This document shows positions 21,608 to 30,700 of a stretch of DNA of 64,000 nt, in pieces (positions within the stretch are counted from its first letter, which is position 1; every line of letters begins with the position of its first letter). The notes below the pieces were generated by a model. That model ran no database searches. It saw only the letters and a program-made list of their open reading frames with translations, and was not told the origin of the DNA. The stretch is from Mycobacterium parmense (lineage in GTDB: Bacteria > Actinomycetota > Actinomycetes > Mycobacteriales > Mycobacteriaceae), in NCBI RefSeq assembly GCF_010730575.1, contig NZ_AP022614.1, positions 5,022,001 through 5,086,000 of the forward strand. The letters are read 5' to 3'. The position numbers and the translations under genes were made by a program.

Positions 21608-23409
21608 GTGCCCGTGACTATTTCGACATCGGGATTAGCCGCCTGGGCTTCGGTGGGCCCGTGGCCGATCACGCGGGAGCGCGCGAAGCCTTCACGCAGG
21701 CCACCGACATGGATCCCGGCATGTGCGACGCGTGGATGGGGTTGGCGGTTGCTGGCGACGTCAGCCTTAACACCATGCGCGGCGCATATGATGCGCTATC
21801 GACTTTGCATCGCGAAACGCGTCGGATTGGCCTGGCAGATTCTGCGCTAGCGCCAACCGTGTCTACGCCATTCCTCATTGACCTTTACCCGCACACTCCG
21901 ACCGGGATCACCATCGCCTACGCGGCGACACTTGTTAGCCAAGGCGACTACGACCAGGCCGAAAAGATCCTCGACGGGGTTGACCTCACCGTCGAGCCCG
22001 CGCAAGCGCAGATACACCGGTTCATCGGGGCCACAATGTTTTTCCTGACGCGCCGCTGGCCAGACTTGTTGACGTGGACCTCGCAGGCCTCGTCGAGCAG
22101 CGGTGGAATCGTGGAGGCCGCCACACGGCTGCTCAAAGGAATCGCCCAAACCGGGCTGGGACAGTTCGAGGCGGCGCTGGCCACATTGACATCCGTCGTG
22201 ACGCAGGCCGACCAGGCCAAGCTCGACCAGAGCGGCATCGATACCTCGCACCTGCTGGCCGAGGCGGCCGTATATCGCGGCTTGTGCCACCGCGCGTTGG
22301 GGGACGAGGCCGCCGCCCGCAAAGAGTTCAGCGCAGCCAGCGTAGACGGTCAACTGCGCCCGGACGCCGCCGCCGCGCTCGATGACCCCGGCTACGGCGT
22401 CACCGTCACGACCCCAGACGTGATTGCCGCCCGGTCCAATCGGTGGGACCCGGATTCTGGACCGAGCGTGGCCGACCTGCGCAGAGCCCGGCAACGCAAG
22501 GAAGCCGTACGTGTGCTGGAGCGCGCCGAACGCGAACTCGACGAATTCATTGGGCTCCGCCGCGTCAAAGAGCATGTCAAGGAACTCAAGTTCGTCAAGG
22601 TCTACGACCAGAAGATGGCCGAGCGCGGCGTCCAGATCGGTGAGCGCGACACCTTGCACATGACTCTGGTCGGCCCGCCGGGGACCGCGAAAACCTCGAT
22701 AGCACGGCTGATTTGCGAGATGTATTTCGGCCTGGGCATCCTCGAATCGCCAGAATTCATCGAAGTCTCCCGCAAGGATCTTGTCGACGAGCACATCGGT
22801 GGCACCGAGAAGAAAACATCAGCGATCTTGCAAGCTGCCAAAGGCTGTGCACTGTTCATCGACGAGGCACCCGAACTCTACAAACCGGATAATGAGCGCG
22901 ATTTCGGCCACATCGCCGTTGACGTCATCATGAAGTGGGCAGAAGACCATCGCCACGACACAATGATCGCCATGGCTGGCTACGCCAGCCCAATGAACCG
23001 GCTTTTGAGCGCTAACCCGGGACTGCGGTCACGGTTCCCGTTCCAGCTCGAATTCACCTCCTGCGACACCGACGACCTGGTACGGATCGCTGAGCTGTTC
23101 GCAGCGCGGTTCCATGTGGCCATCGAACCCTCCGCTCTTTCGCGCTTCAGCAGCAACGCTGAGTGGCTATGCAACACGCCAAGTACACGCCCCGGTGAAC
23201 CACACATGCTCATCGATGTCGCCGCCAACGGCCGGTTCGCCCGAACCGTCATTGAACAAGCCCTGCGCAAAGCCAAAGCCCGCATCGCAGCGGACCCGAC
23301 GGTGGACTTGCTCACCGCCGACCTGAGCAGCATTAGCACAATCACGCTGGCAGACATGGACGCTGCCCTCACCGACGTCCTGGCGGCCTTTGAGCTCGTC
23401 ACGCCCTAA
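21604..23409 (+). CDS. eccA: EccA, ESX AAA+ ATPase
   Basis: Cytosolic CbbX-type AAA+ protein of ESX systems, 601 aa. The first about 280 residues are TPR-like helical repeats; the AAA+ domain follows with Walker A GPPGTAKTS near 357, Walker B ALFIDEAPE near 417, and an arginine-finger stretch (GLRSRFPF). The GTG start overlaps the stop of the virB6-like gene, so this type VII gene is translated from the same message as the type IV genes rather than with the ESX core genes. Confidence 0.93.
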   Translation: MSARDYFDIGISRLGFGGPVADHAGAREAFTQATDMDPGMCDAWMGLAVAGDVSLNTMRGAYDALSTLHRETRRIGLADSALAPTVSTPFLIDLYPHTPTGITIAYAATLVSQGDYDQAEKILDGVDLTVEPAQAQIHRFIGATMFFLTRRWPDLLTWTSQASSSSGGIVEAATRLLKGIAQTGLGQFEAALATLTSVVTQADQAKLDQSGIDTSHLLAEAAVYRGLCHRALGDEAAARKEFSAASVDGQLRPDAAAALDDPGYGVTVTTPDVIAARSNRWDPDSGPSVADLRRARQRKEAVRVLERAERELDEFIGLRRVKEHVKELKFVKVYDQKMAERGVQIGERDTLHMTLVGPPGTAKTSIARLICEMYFGLGILESPEFIEVSRKDLVDEHIGGTEKKTSAILQAAKGCALFIDEAPELYKPDNERDFGHIAVDVIMKWAEDHRHDTMIAMAGYASPMNRLLSANPGLRSRFPFQLEFTSCDTDDLVRIAELFAARFHVAIEPSALSRFSSNAEWLCNTPSTRPGEPHMLIDVAANGRFARTVIEQALRKAKARIAADPTVDLLTADLSSISTITLADMDAALTDVLAAFELVTP

Positions 23410-23428
23410 GCCCATCGTGGGCGCTGAA

Positions 23429-23858
23429 ATGCGGATCGTTGTAGGCCACACTGATGCTGGGGATGCTGTCCAGGTGGACGTGGGTCAGCATGGCCTCGTG
23501 GTGGTCGCCGGCCGTGAGCTCGTCGGTGCGACGTTCATCGACTACCTCGCACTTGGCTGCATCCGCTATCACACCTGGCGATCTAGATGTCTGGGTAGTC
23601 CGGTCGGGCCTGCCCGAGCCGGGCGCGGCAGCCGCAGCCTTCGAAGAACTGCAGCAACAACTGCCCACCTCGGACCTTCAGATCGTCTACGACGATATGA
23701 GTCGCGACCGTGACCGCTTCGACGCTCTCACAATGCTTTCCGCGCTGCCGAGAGTCGCGACTGCGATGGGACCTGTGGTCGACGAGCCCGACATCACGGA
23801 CTACCGCCTTGGCACGCCAGAACCATCGGAGGTCTGTAAGGCTGTCCCCGACGATTAG
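23429..23858 (+). pseudogene. Small frameshifted gene after eccA
   Basis: Two overlapping frames each look protein-like over half of this stretch. The first starts at ATG 23429 (MRIVVGHTDAGDAVQVDVGQ) and makes sense to about 23565. A +1 shift then continues LAASAITPGDLDVWVVRSGL to the stop at 23858 (KAVPDD). Joined, they give one protein of about 143 aa with a beta-rich first half and a helical second half. The family is not recognised. It could be a real frameshift mutation or a sequencing error. Confidence 0.6.
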
Positions 23859-23893
23859 AGAGGTGGACGGGATCCTGAGTGCGACTCTGGATG

Positions 23894-24133
23894 TCAGCTG
23901 CTTGGCGGGGTTGTTCGCCCGAGCTCTTCTTCAAGGGCAGACAGCTGTTGTCGGGCGGTGTTGATGAACGTTCGAGCGCAATCGCTGCAGTAGTGGGCAG
24001 TGTCACGGTCGACCTTGACGATAAGTATCGGGTCGCCCTTATTGAGCACGTGGTTTTTGTCTGACCGACACGGGTGCCGTCGTCCTGCCGTGCCAATCGA
24101 CAGCGTTCGCAGCAGTGAGCGGGGCTTACCCAT
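23894..24133 (-). CDS. Small zinc-ribbon protein of the kinase-helicase unit
   Basis: 79-aa protein starting at the ATG (24133) that overlaps the helicase stop at 24126-24128, so the two are coupled. It contains H-P-C-R and, about 35 residues later, Y-C-S-D-C, a plausible PARP-finger or ribbon-like metal site, then a C-terminal helix (RQQLSALEEELG). It is last in a three-gene unit with the helicase and the kinase. The precise role is unknown; nucleic-acid or protein binding is inferred from the Cys arrangement. Confidence 0.66.
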   Translation of the reverse strand: MGKPRSLLRTLSIGTAGRRHPCRSDKNHVLNKGDPILIVKVDRDTAHYCSDCARTFINTARQQLSALEEELGRTTPPSS

Positions 24134-25922
24134 GTCGCAGTTCCTCCTCGACCGCAGCAACGATCTGAGGCAACCGCGCGATGAGGTAGTCGCAGTCGTC
24201 CGCGGTGTAATCCTTCCTATTGGTGGCACCGCTGGGAACCATTGTCTTGATCCGCCTGTCGATGGCCGATTTCACGGTGACGAAGTTCTCCCGGGTGCGG
24301 TCCAGCTCGCGGCCAACGCGATTGAGGCTGTGTTTGGCCAGAAACTTGCCAGCCTCGTTCTTCACCAAATCGTCGAGCAGGGTCTTTTTGGATCGACGTG
24401 TCTGTTGTTTGGTGGGCTGGACGCGTTGTAGCTGATCGAATTTGACTCCGGTGTCGATACCCTTTTCCTTGAGCACGGTCAGGGCCTGCGCAACATCTGG
24501 GTCGGCGCTGAGGGCGATCAGGGTCAGGTTTTCGAGTTGGATGTCGGCCTGGCCAGTGATCACCGGCAGCGGAGCGTTCTGGCCACCTCCAGGTGGGGGT
24601 TCGCGAGTGGGCAGGGGTTCAACAACGGTCTCGTCGATGAGCTGCGCGAAGAACTCTTGGTCTGCTTCGGCGAACTCCTGGAAGTCGTTCCAGACCCCGG
24701 TGATGTTGCCGCCGACGTGAAAAACGACGACGCCATCGTTGACGGCATCGAAGGGGTCAACATCTGGAATCACCCGCATGATGCGCCCCACGAACTGCAT
24801 GAAAGGGCTGAGGTTGTTGAAGATGCTGAAGACAGCGGCGACGCTGAGATACGGGTGGTCGTATCCTTCACCGAGTTTGCGCACCTGTACGATCACGTCG
24901 AGTTCGTGGTTCTCCAACCGCTGGTAAACTCGCTCGTTCGCTTTGCTCTTGCCTTCGATCAGGCTGTGAACGAAGTCGGCGCGGAGCCCCAGTTCGCGGA
25001 ACTTGGCGACGACCTGTTTGCAGTGCTCCATGTTCAACGCCGCCGCAATGATCTTAAGCCTGGCCTCGCCGGTCTTTTCCCGCAGCTCGAACAATTTCTG
25101 GCGGGAGGCCTCGGCGATGGTGGTGAGGGTGGCGTCTGAGCTCACGACGCTGCGCCGGAAGCCTGCGTCGCGCTCGCCGAGGCGGCGGACCTCTTCCAAG
25201 GACACCTCGACTTCGGTGTTGTCGTCAGGGCGCCGGACGTAGTGCAGCGTGGTCGGGTTGAGGCGGTAGCCGTTGATGCGCTTGACGTATCCCTTCTCCA
25301 CCGCGCGAGAGATGGGGTAGCTGTAGATGATTTCACCGGCCATGATTCGCCCGTCGGCACGACCGGGGGTGGCGCTCACGTTCACGATGCGTGCGTCCGG
25401 GAAGTGCCGCCGCAGAGTGTCCCAGCTCTCGGCCACGTTGTGATGGCCTTCGTCGAACATGATCAGATCGAAGAAGTCGGCAGGAAGCTTTGCAAGCCAG
25501 GTGTTTTCGGCTCGCTGGAGCTGATGAATATTCGTCACCACGATGTCAGCCACTTCGAGATCGGTGACGTTGGTCGACGTGCCTCGGATTTCTGCGGGCT
25601 CTGGGAACGGCGCGGAGTCCAACACTTTGCGCTTAAGGTAGAAGAACTTCGGGTCGCTAGGTGTCAGATCCTTCAGCAGCTGGTCGGCGATCTTGAGGTT
25701 CGGTGCGACCAGCAGTGCGCGGTGAGACTGTGCGGCGAACGGCGTGAGAGCCAGGAGGCCTGACTTCCCGCAGCCCACCGGCAGCACGACGGAGACTTCG
25801 CGGCCCTCGGGAGCGTCGAAGTCGTGCCCGGTGAGCGTTTCGTATGCCTCGATCTGCGGCTCGCGCAAGGACGCATTGCCCGTCACGGTGGGTCGCAGGG
25901 TGACGTACTGGTCGATTTTCAT
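24126..25922 (-). CDS. SF2 DEAD/DEAH-like helicase
   Basis: 598-aa superfamily 2 helicase. The frame is open further upstream into the kinase gene, but the ATG at 25922 (MKIDQYVTL) follows AAAGGGG at good spacing. Visible motifs: Walker A PVGCGKSG near residue 50, DEGHH Walker B near 145, a VSATPGR motif III, and the C-terminal RecA-like domain with a Q/R motif (QFVGRIMR). The last 150 residues are helical and charged, with no nuclease motif that I can see. It lies between a Ser/Thr kinase and a Zn-ribbon gene on the same strand, suggesting one functional unit. Confidence 0.85.
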   Translation of the reverse strand: MKIDQYVTLRPTVTGNASLREPQIEAYETLTGHDFDAPEGREVSVVLPVGCGKSGLLALTPFAAQSHRALLVAPNLKIADQLLKDLTPSDPKFFYLKRKVLDSAPFPEPAEIRGTSTNVTDLEVADIVVTNIHQLQRAENTWLAKLPADFFDLIMFDEGHHNVAESWDTLRRHFPDARIVNVSATPGRADGRIMAGEIIYSYPISRAVEKGYVKRINGYRLNPTTLHYVRRPDDNTEVEVSLEEVRRLGERDAGFRRSVVSSDATLTTIAEASRQKLFELREKTGEARLKIIAAALNMEHCKQVVAKFRELGLRADFVHSLIEGKSKANERVYQRLENHELDVIVQVRKLGEGYDHPYLSVAAVFSIFNNLSPFMQFVGRIMRVIPDVDPFDAVNDGVVVFHVGGNITGVWNDFQEFAEADQEFFAQLIDETVVEPLPTREPPPGGGQNAPLPVITGQADIQLENLTLIALSADPDVAQALTVLKEKGIDTGVKFDQLQRVQPTKQQTRRSKKTLLDDLVKNEAGKFLAKHSLNRVGRELDRTRENFVTVKSAIDRRIKTMVPSGATNRKDYTADDCDYLIARLPQIVAAVEEELRHG

Positions 25923-25968
25923 AAAGCTACCCCTTTTGTGGAAAACGTTGTCGGCAAGGCGATCTGGT

Positions 25969-27525
25969 TCAGGATGCGGAACTCTTCGGAGGCCGCAGCT
26001 TCTCGACGCCGCTACGGATCGCGGGGGGCAGCGTGCGGATCGCGAAATCGCTGATCGACCACTCGACGTCATCGGCGTCGGCCGCCCGCAACGCTTCCAC
26101 TGCTGCCGAGGCCATCTCGTCAGACTTGACCTCCTGCAGGATCTTGACCAGGACGTCACGCACGTGCCACCGGTTGTGGCGGGGCCCCAGCGACGCGAGC
26201 GCGCCCACGCTCATCCGCATCACGCTGGAGTCCTTCGTCTCGGCCACGACAATGCGGGTGAAGTCAGCCAGCACGTCGCAGTACTCGAACGAGAAGTTCC
26301 CATGCCTCAGAAAGTCGGTGAACCGCTGGTAGACGCGCTGGAACGCGCCCCGCTGTTCGCTCCAGAGGAATTTGACGGACCCTCGAGTGCACCAGGGCAG
26401 CACTCGGGTCAGCACGTGCATGTCGTCGTGGCTGGACTCATCCAACGCGGCTGCCCACTCGATCATCTCGATCAAGTCCGCGTCGGCGACCGACGGACTG
26501 CGCATGCGGTCCTGCAGGCGCTCCGCTGCCTCTTCCTTCGACTCGTTGGCCACGTATTCCTCGTGTGCATCAACAGCACGCTCGAGTGCATTCATGAAGT
26601 GCTCGATCGACTGGTAACGGCGATCAGGCGAGTTGGCGATCGCGGTCTCGATGACAGGTCGCAGCGGGCCGGGCTCCACCTCGTTGTTCACTGGGAAGTC
26701 CTGAGTCACGAGCTCCTGCAGGATCTTGCCCAGACCGTAGATGTCGGAACGGTGGTCGGCGCTTCGGGCCCGTTGCCACTGCTCCGGTGCTGTGTAGACC
26801 CACGTGCCCAACCCTTGTCGCAGCGTTGAGGTCAGCGGGTCGGTGTGCCGCTCGGCCTCAACGGCAAGCCCGAAATCCGATACCGCCCAATCGCCGTTGC
26901 TCAGCCGCAAAACGTTGGCCGGCTTGAGATCTCGGTGATAGATGCCCCGATCATGGACGTAACCGAGCCCCGTGCAGATCTGACGCATGATGTCGACGAT
27001 CAATCGCGCTTGGCCGCCCACCGTGTCGACGTAGTCGGTCAGGCTGCCCTGCGCCAACGGCATCGCATACCAGATGTTGTCGTCGTCGGTCTCGCCGTGG
27101 GCAAGCACCGAAATAACGTTGGGGTGGTGCAGGTCTTCGAGGAGCCGAAGCTCACGCCGAAACCTCTTGATGGCTTCGGGGTCAACCGCGACGGTGTCCT
27201 TCAGCACTTTGACGGCGACCAGTTCGCTGGTCTTGCGGTCGGTGGCACGGAAGACGTCGGCGAAGCCGCCACCACCGATCCGAGCGTGTTCCAGCAGGAA
27301 TCGCCCACCCAGCGTGCGGGTCTTCTCGTCCGACTTCGGCCTGCCGGCCTTGGTCTGACGGAGGCCTGAGCTGTTCCATCCAGCGACAACATCGAGGTCC
27401 CAGATAGGGCCCTGCGCAATCTCCCCCACCGCGTCGGGGAAGTCGTTTCGCTGCCGCAGTGTCGCGATGCGCTGAGTGCTCACGCCGAGCTCCTCGGCCA
27501 CCTCCGATATTCCGCCAAGACGCAC
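25969..27525 (-). CDS. Ser/Thr protein kinase with N-terminal HTH
   Basis: 518-aa Hanks-type kinase, cytosolic. Residues 1-50 read as a MerR/AlpA-like winged HTH (EVAEELGVSTQRIATLRQR). The kinase domain has a Gly loop (IGGGGFADV, 83-91), catalytic Lys106, HRDLKPAN with Asp199, DFG at 217-219, and APE at 246-248, all intact. Residues 330-518 are helical, perhaps HEAT-like. There is no transmembrane segment, unlike most Pkn kinases. GTG start with GGAGG five bases upstream. The helicase starts 46 bases after its stop. Confidence 0.88.
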   Translation of the reverse strand: MRLGGISEVAEELGVSTQRIATLRQRNDFPDAVGEIAQGPIWDLDVVAGWNSSGLRQTKAGRPKSDEKTRTLGGRFLLEHARIGGGGFADVFRATDRKTSELVAVKVLKDTVAVDPEAIKRFRRELRLLEDLHHPNVISVLAHGETDDDNIWYAMPLAQGSLTDYVDTVGGQARLIVDIMRQICTGLGYVHDRGIYHRDLKPANVLRLSNGDWAVSDFGLAVEAERHTDPLTSTLRQGLGTWVYTAPEQWQRARSADHRSDIYGLGKILQELVTQDFPVNNEVEPGPLRPVIETAIANSPDRRYQSIEHFMNALERAVDAHEEYVANESKEEAAERLQDRMRSPSVADADLIEMIEWAAALDESSHDDMHVLTRVLPWCTRGSVKFLWSEQRGAFQRVYQRFTDFLRHGNFSFEYCDVLADFTRIVVAETKDSSVMRMSVGALASLGPRHNRWHVRDVLVKILQEVKSDEMASAAVEALRAADADDVEWSISDFAIRTLPPAIRSGVEKLRPPKSSAS

Positions 27526-27731
27526 GGTTGCCTCCAGAAATAGTTGTTCTCAAATCAAGTATAACACCGAATTGGTTGTGGTTGGCTCAACTATTTATCG
27601 CGTCGTCGCCGAGCGGCGACAAAACCGGTTGCCCACGTCCGCGCGTCGTAGCACGGTGGGGACGACGACGAGTCGGTAATTTGGCTGCGAGAGACCCCGA
27701 ACGGAACGGATCCCTGTTCTAAGCAGATCAC
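27526..27731 (-). promoter_or_regulatory. Likely promoter region of the kinase-helicase operon
   Basis: About 205 AT-richer bases upstream of the kinase gene. On the minus strand TATACT (27563-27558) is a good -10 box about 33 bases before the GTG; no well-spaced consensus -35 is visible. The ribosome site GGAGG is at 27531-27535. The relaxase stop lies at the other end. Confidence 0.45.
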
Positions 27732-30700
27732 TCAGTCATCGGTGATGCCGATTTCTGGAGATTGTTGCTTGGCGTGGGGGCCGCGTTCGCGAAGCCAGGT
27801 GGCCTCAAGGTGTCGCTGGTAGGCGGCGTGGATGGTGGCGTGGAGCTGGGCGGCGCGTGCGAGGCTGTCGCGCAGTCGCTCGTCGAGTATGGCTGGGTGC
27901 AGGCGCCCTGCCTGGGTGAGCGCGGGGTCGAGGTCGGGCGGGGTCCCGCGGTTGATGACAGCCGACGTTGGGGGCGCGCCGATGGTTGTCGTCCAGGGTA
28001 ATTCGGTGGCGACGAGTCGCAGGAGCCGCTGGGCAGGCTTGGGTGGCCACGTTTGGCCGGTCGTGTCGAGCAGGACAAGGCCGGACTGGTTGGCCGCGGC
28101 GTGTTCGGCGAGGTCGGCGATTATTGCAGGGTCGGCGCTGGCGGCGTCGTCGATGATGATGAGACTGCCGGGGGGTAACGGCGACTGCGACTTTTTGTTG
28201 GTGATGGTGGCGTGGGTTTCGGTGATGGTGGCAGCGGTGTCGGCGAGCTCGTTGGTCACGGCGTCCTCGGCTTGTTCGCGAGTAGGGCTGCACCACAGGA
28301 TCTTTCGTTCGGAGGCTGCAGCCGCGCTGTGCAGGGTGTGCAGGGCGGCGCGGCGCTCGGGCGAGGGTTGGGCGTGCACGACCGTGACGGCGAAGGGCAG
28401 CCTTGCGGTGCTGGTGATGGCGGCGGCTATGGCGGGGGAGAGGTCGGCGGCGGCACTGTTGGCAAGGCTGAGGGGGCGGTGCGGTTGGAAGCGGCTGGCG
28501 GCTTCGAGCACGCGTAGCTCGATGGCCAGTTGGCCGAGTTGGGCGGTGATGTGCTCGGCCGAACGGGTTTCGGCGGCCGCGAACGCGGCGGCGGCAGCCA
28601 GTTCTGCGCGGTCAAGGTCACGGCGCAGCTGGCTGGAGCGCCGGCGGGCGGCCAGCACGGCGCGATCGTCTTCGGATCGTGCTTCGGCGATGACGTTGTC
28701 GACGTCGTCACCGCTGATGACGCGGTCCGCGCCGCCGGCGGCCTTTGCACGCGCCGCGAGTGCTTCGCGAAGCGCAGCCTGATAGCGCTCGGCGGGCGCA
28801 GTGTCGGGGAGTGCCATGAGTCGCAGTTGGACATCGAGTTTGGCCGAGGCGATGTCAAGTGGGTCGACGTCAGGTTGAGCATGCAGCTCGTCGAGCTGGT
28901 TGCGCGCCCAGTCGACATGGCTTAGCGCTGTCTCGTATTCGGCTTCGGCGTCGGCCCATTCGGCGGTCACGTCGTGAACGGCGATCAAGTAGGGGCGGTC
29001 GGCGTCGGCGCGCTGGCGCAGTTCGCGGATGCGCGGGGTGGCTTGGCGCATTGCCGGTCCGTCACCAATTGCGGCGCGGGCATGCAGGGCCTGATGGTCG
29101 GCCAGCGCCTGCTGGTATTGGGTCCGCAAGCTGGTGAGGTCAAGCAGAGCGGCCGGCAGTGGCGGGGGTGCCACGCGGTGGCGGGGGAGGTCGTCGAAGT
29201 CCAGGCCGGCGAGTTCGTCGGCGGTCTCAAGCGGGGTGTTGGTCGGGTCGGGCTCAACGAGTTCGGGGTGCCACGGTTGCGTAGACAGGTCGGTGGCAGG
29301 CATGTCAATCCTGGTTGCGTGGGGGTCGGGGGGAAGTTGTTCTTCTTCCTCGGGGTGCAGTGGGGGTTGTTCGGGTAGCGGGTGGTCGGCGTGGTCGTGG
29401 TGGCCGCCGATCAGGTCGACGGTGTAGGTGATGGTGCGGGCGTATTGGTAGGCGGGGATGGTGTGGTCGGGGTCGACGTCGGCCAGGTGCTCGGCGGCGA
29501 CGTGAAGAAGGTCGGCGGGGGTCCAGCGGGTGGGGTCGGCGGCATTGACAGCTGAGACGAGGCCGGGCCAGGCGGGATCGGCGACGATGGATTGCGCGGT
29601 TGCTGACCCAAAGACGTTGTGCAAGTCAGCGATCCAGGCAGGGCGCAGGCCGGTGTGGGGGGCATCGACGGTGGCCGCGGGCGTGAGTTCGGCGGCAAGA
29701 CGCCACCACAGCGCGGCGGCGGGCAGCTCGTCGGGGAGCGGACGTTGGATGGCGGCCGCGCGAACGAGGCCGGGCAGGTCGGGCCGGCTGGTGGCGGCTT
29801 GGGCGAGGTGGGCGGCCAGTTGGGGCCAGTACCCGTCGGCGCGGATGCGCGGATCGATGGAGTCGATCAGCTGCTCAAAGCGGCGAGCATGCGGGCTTTG
29901 GGTGCGCACCACCGCTTGAGCCCGGTTTTCGAGGAGTTTTTGGATGGTGCGGGCGCGCACGGCGTATTGGGGTGGGCCGAGCAGGGTGGTGTCTTCGGCA
30001 ACCACGTTGTGGGCGGCGCGGAAGACCGCGATTTCGGCGGCGAGTTGGGGGTTGGCGGCCAGCACGGGTTTGGCCCAGGCCGGCGCGGTCGCCGGTGTCC
30101 ATTGGTGGGTGACGGTTTCACGGATCTGGTCTGCCAGCTCGGCAACCAGCACGGCGCGACCGGTCAGGCAGTTCTCCCATGCGGGGTCGTTGGCCAGCAA
30201 AGTGGGAGTGGCGGGCAGCCAGCGCAGCGGCCCGATACCGGCAGAGTGTCCGCCGGTGGGGTCGATGCGCCAGTCGAGCACCGCGGCGGGATCGTGGGCA
30301 CTGAAAAGCTCGCCTACGCTGGCGGCCTCGGTCAGTGTGGCGAACGGGTCGCGCCCGTCGGCGCCGATGATCGCCAAGTGTTTGCAGAGCACTGGCCATG
30401 CTTCGGCGCGGGTCAACCCTGGATAGAGCTGATCGGCGGTGATGTGCAGTTGGGCCAGCAGGGCCGGGGAAGCCAGGGCCTGGGCGGCGTCGCCCAAGGC
30501 GTTGTAGTACATCGCCGCGGCCGGGCCCAACCGCACGAAGGGGTCGCGGGCTTCGCGTGCGGCACTGGTGGCCGAGACTTGTGCGCCGTCGCGTGACAGC
30601 GTTTTGGTCAGGACATCGACGGCCGTTTCGGGGTGAGTTGCTTTGGGCGACAACACCCGGTGCGGGTCGGATTCCGCGGTGGATAGATAGATGTGGTTTT

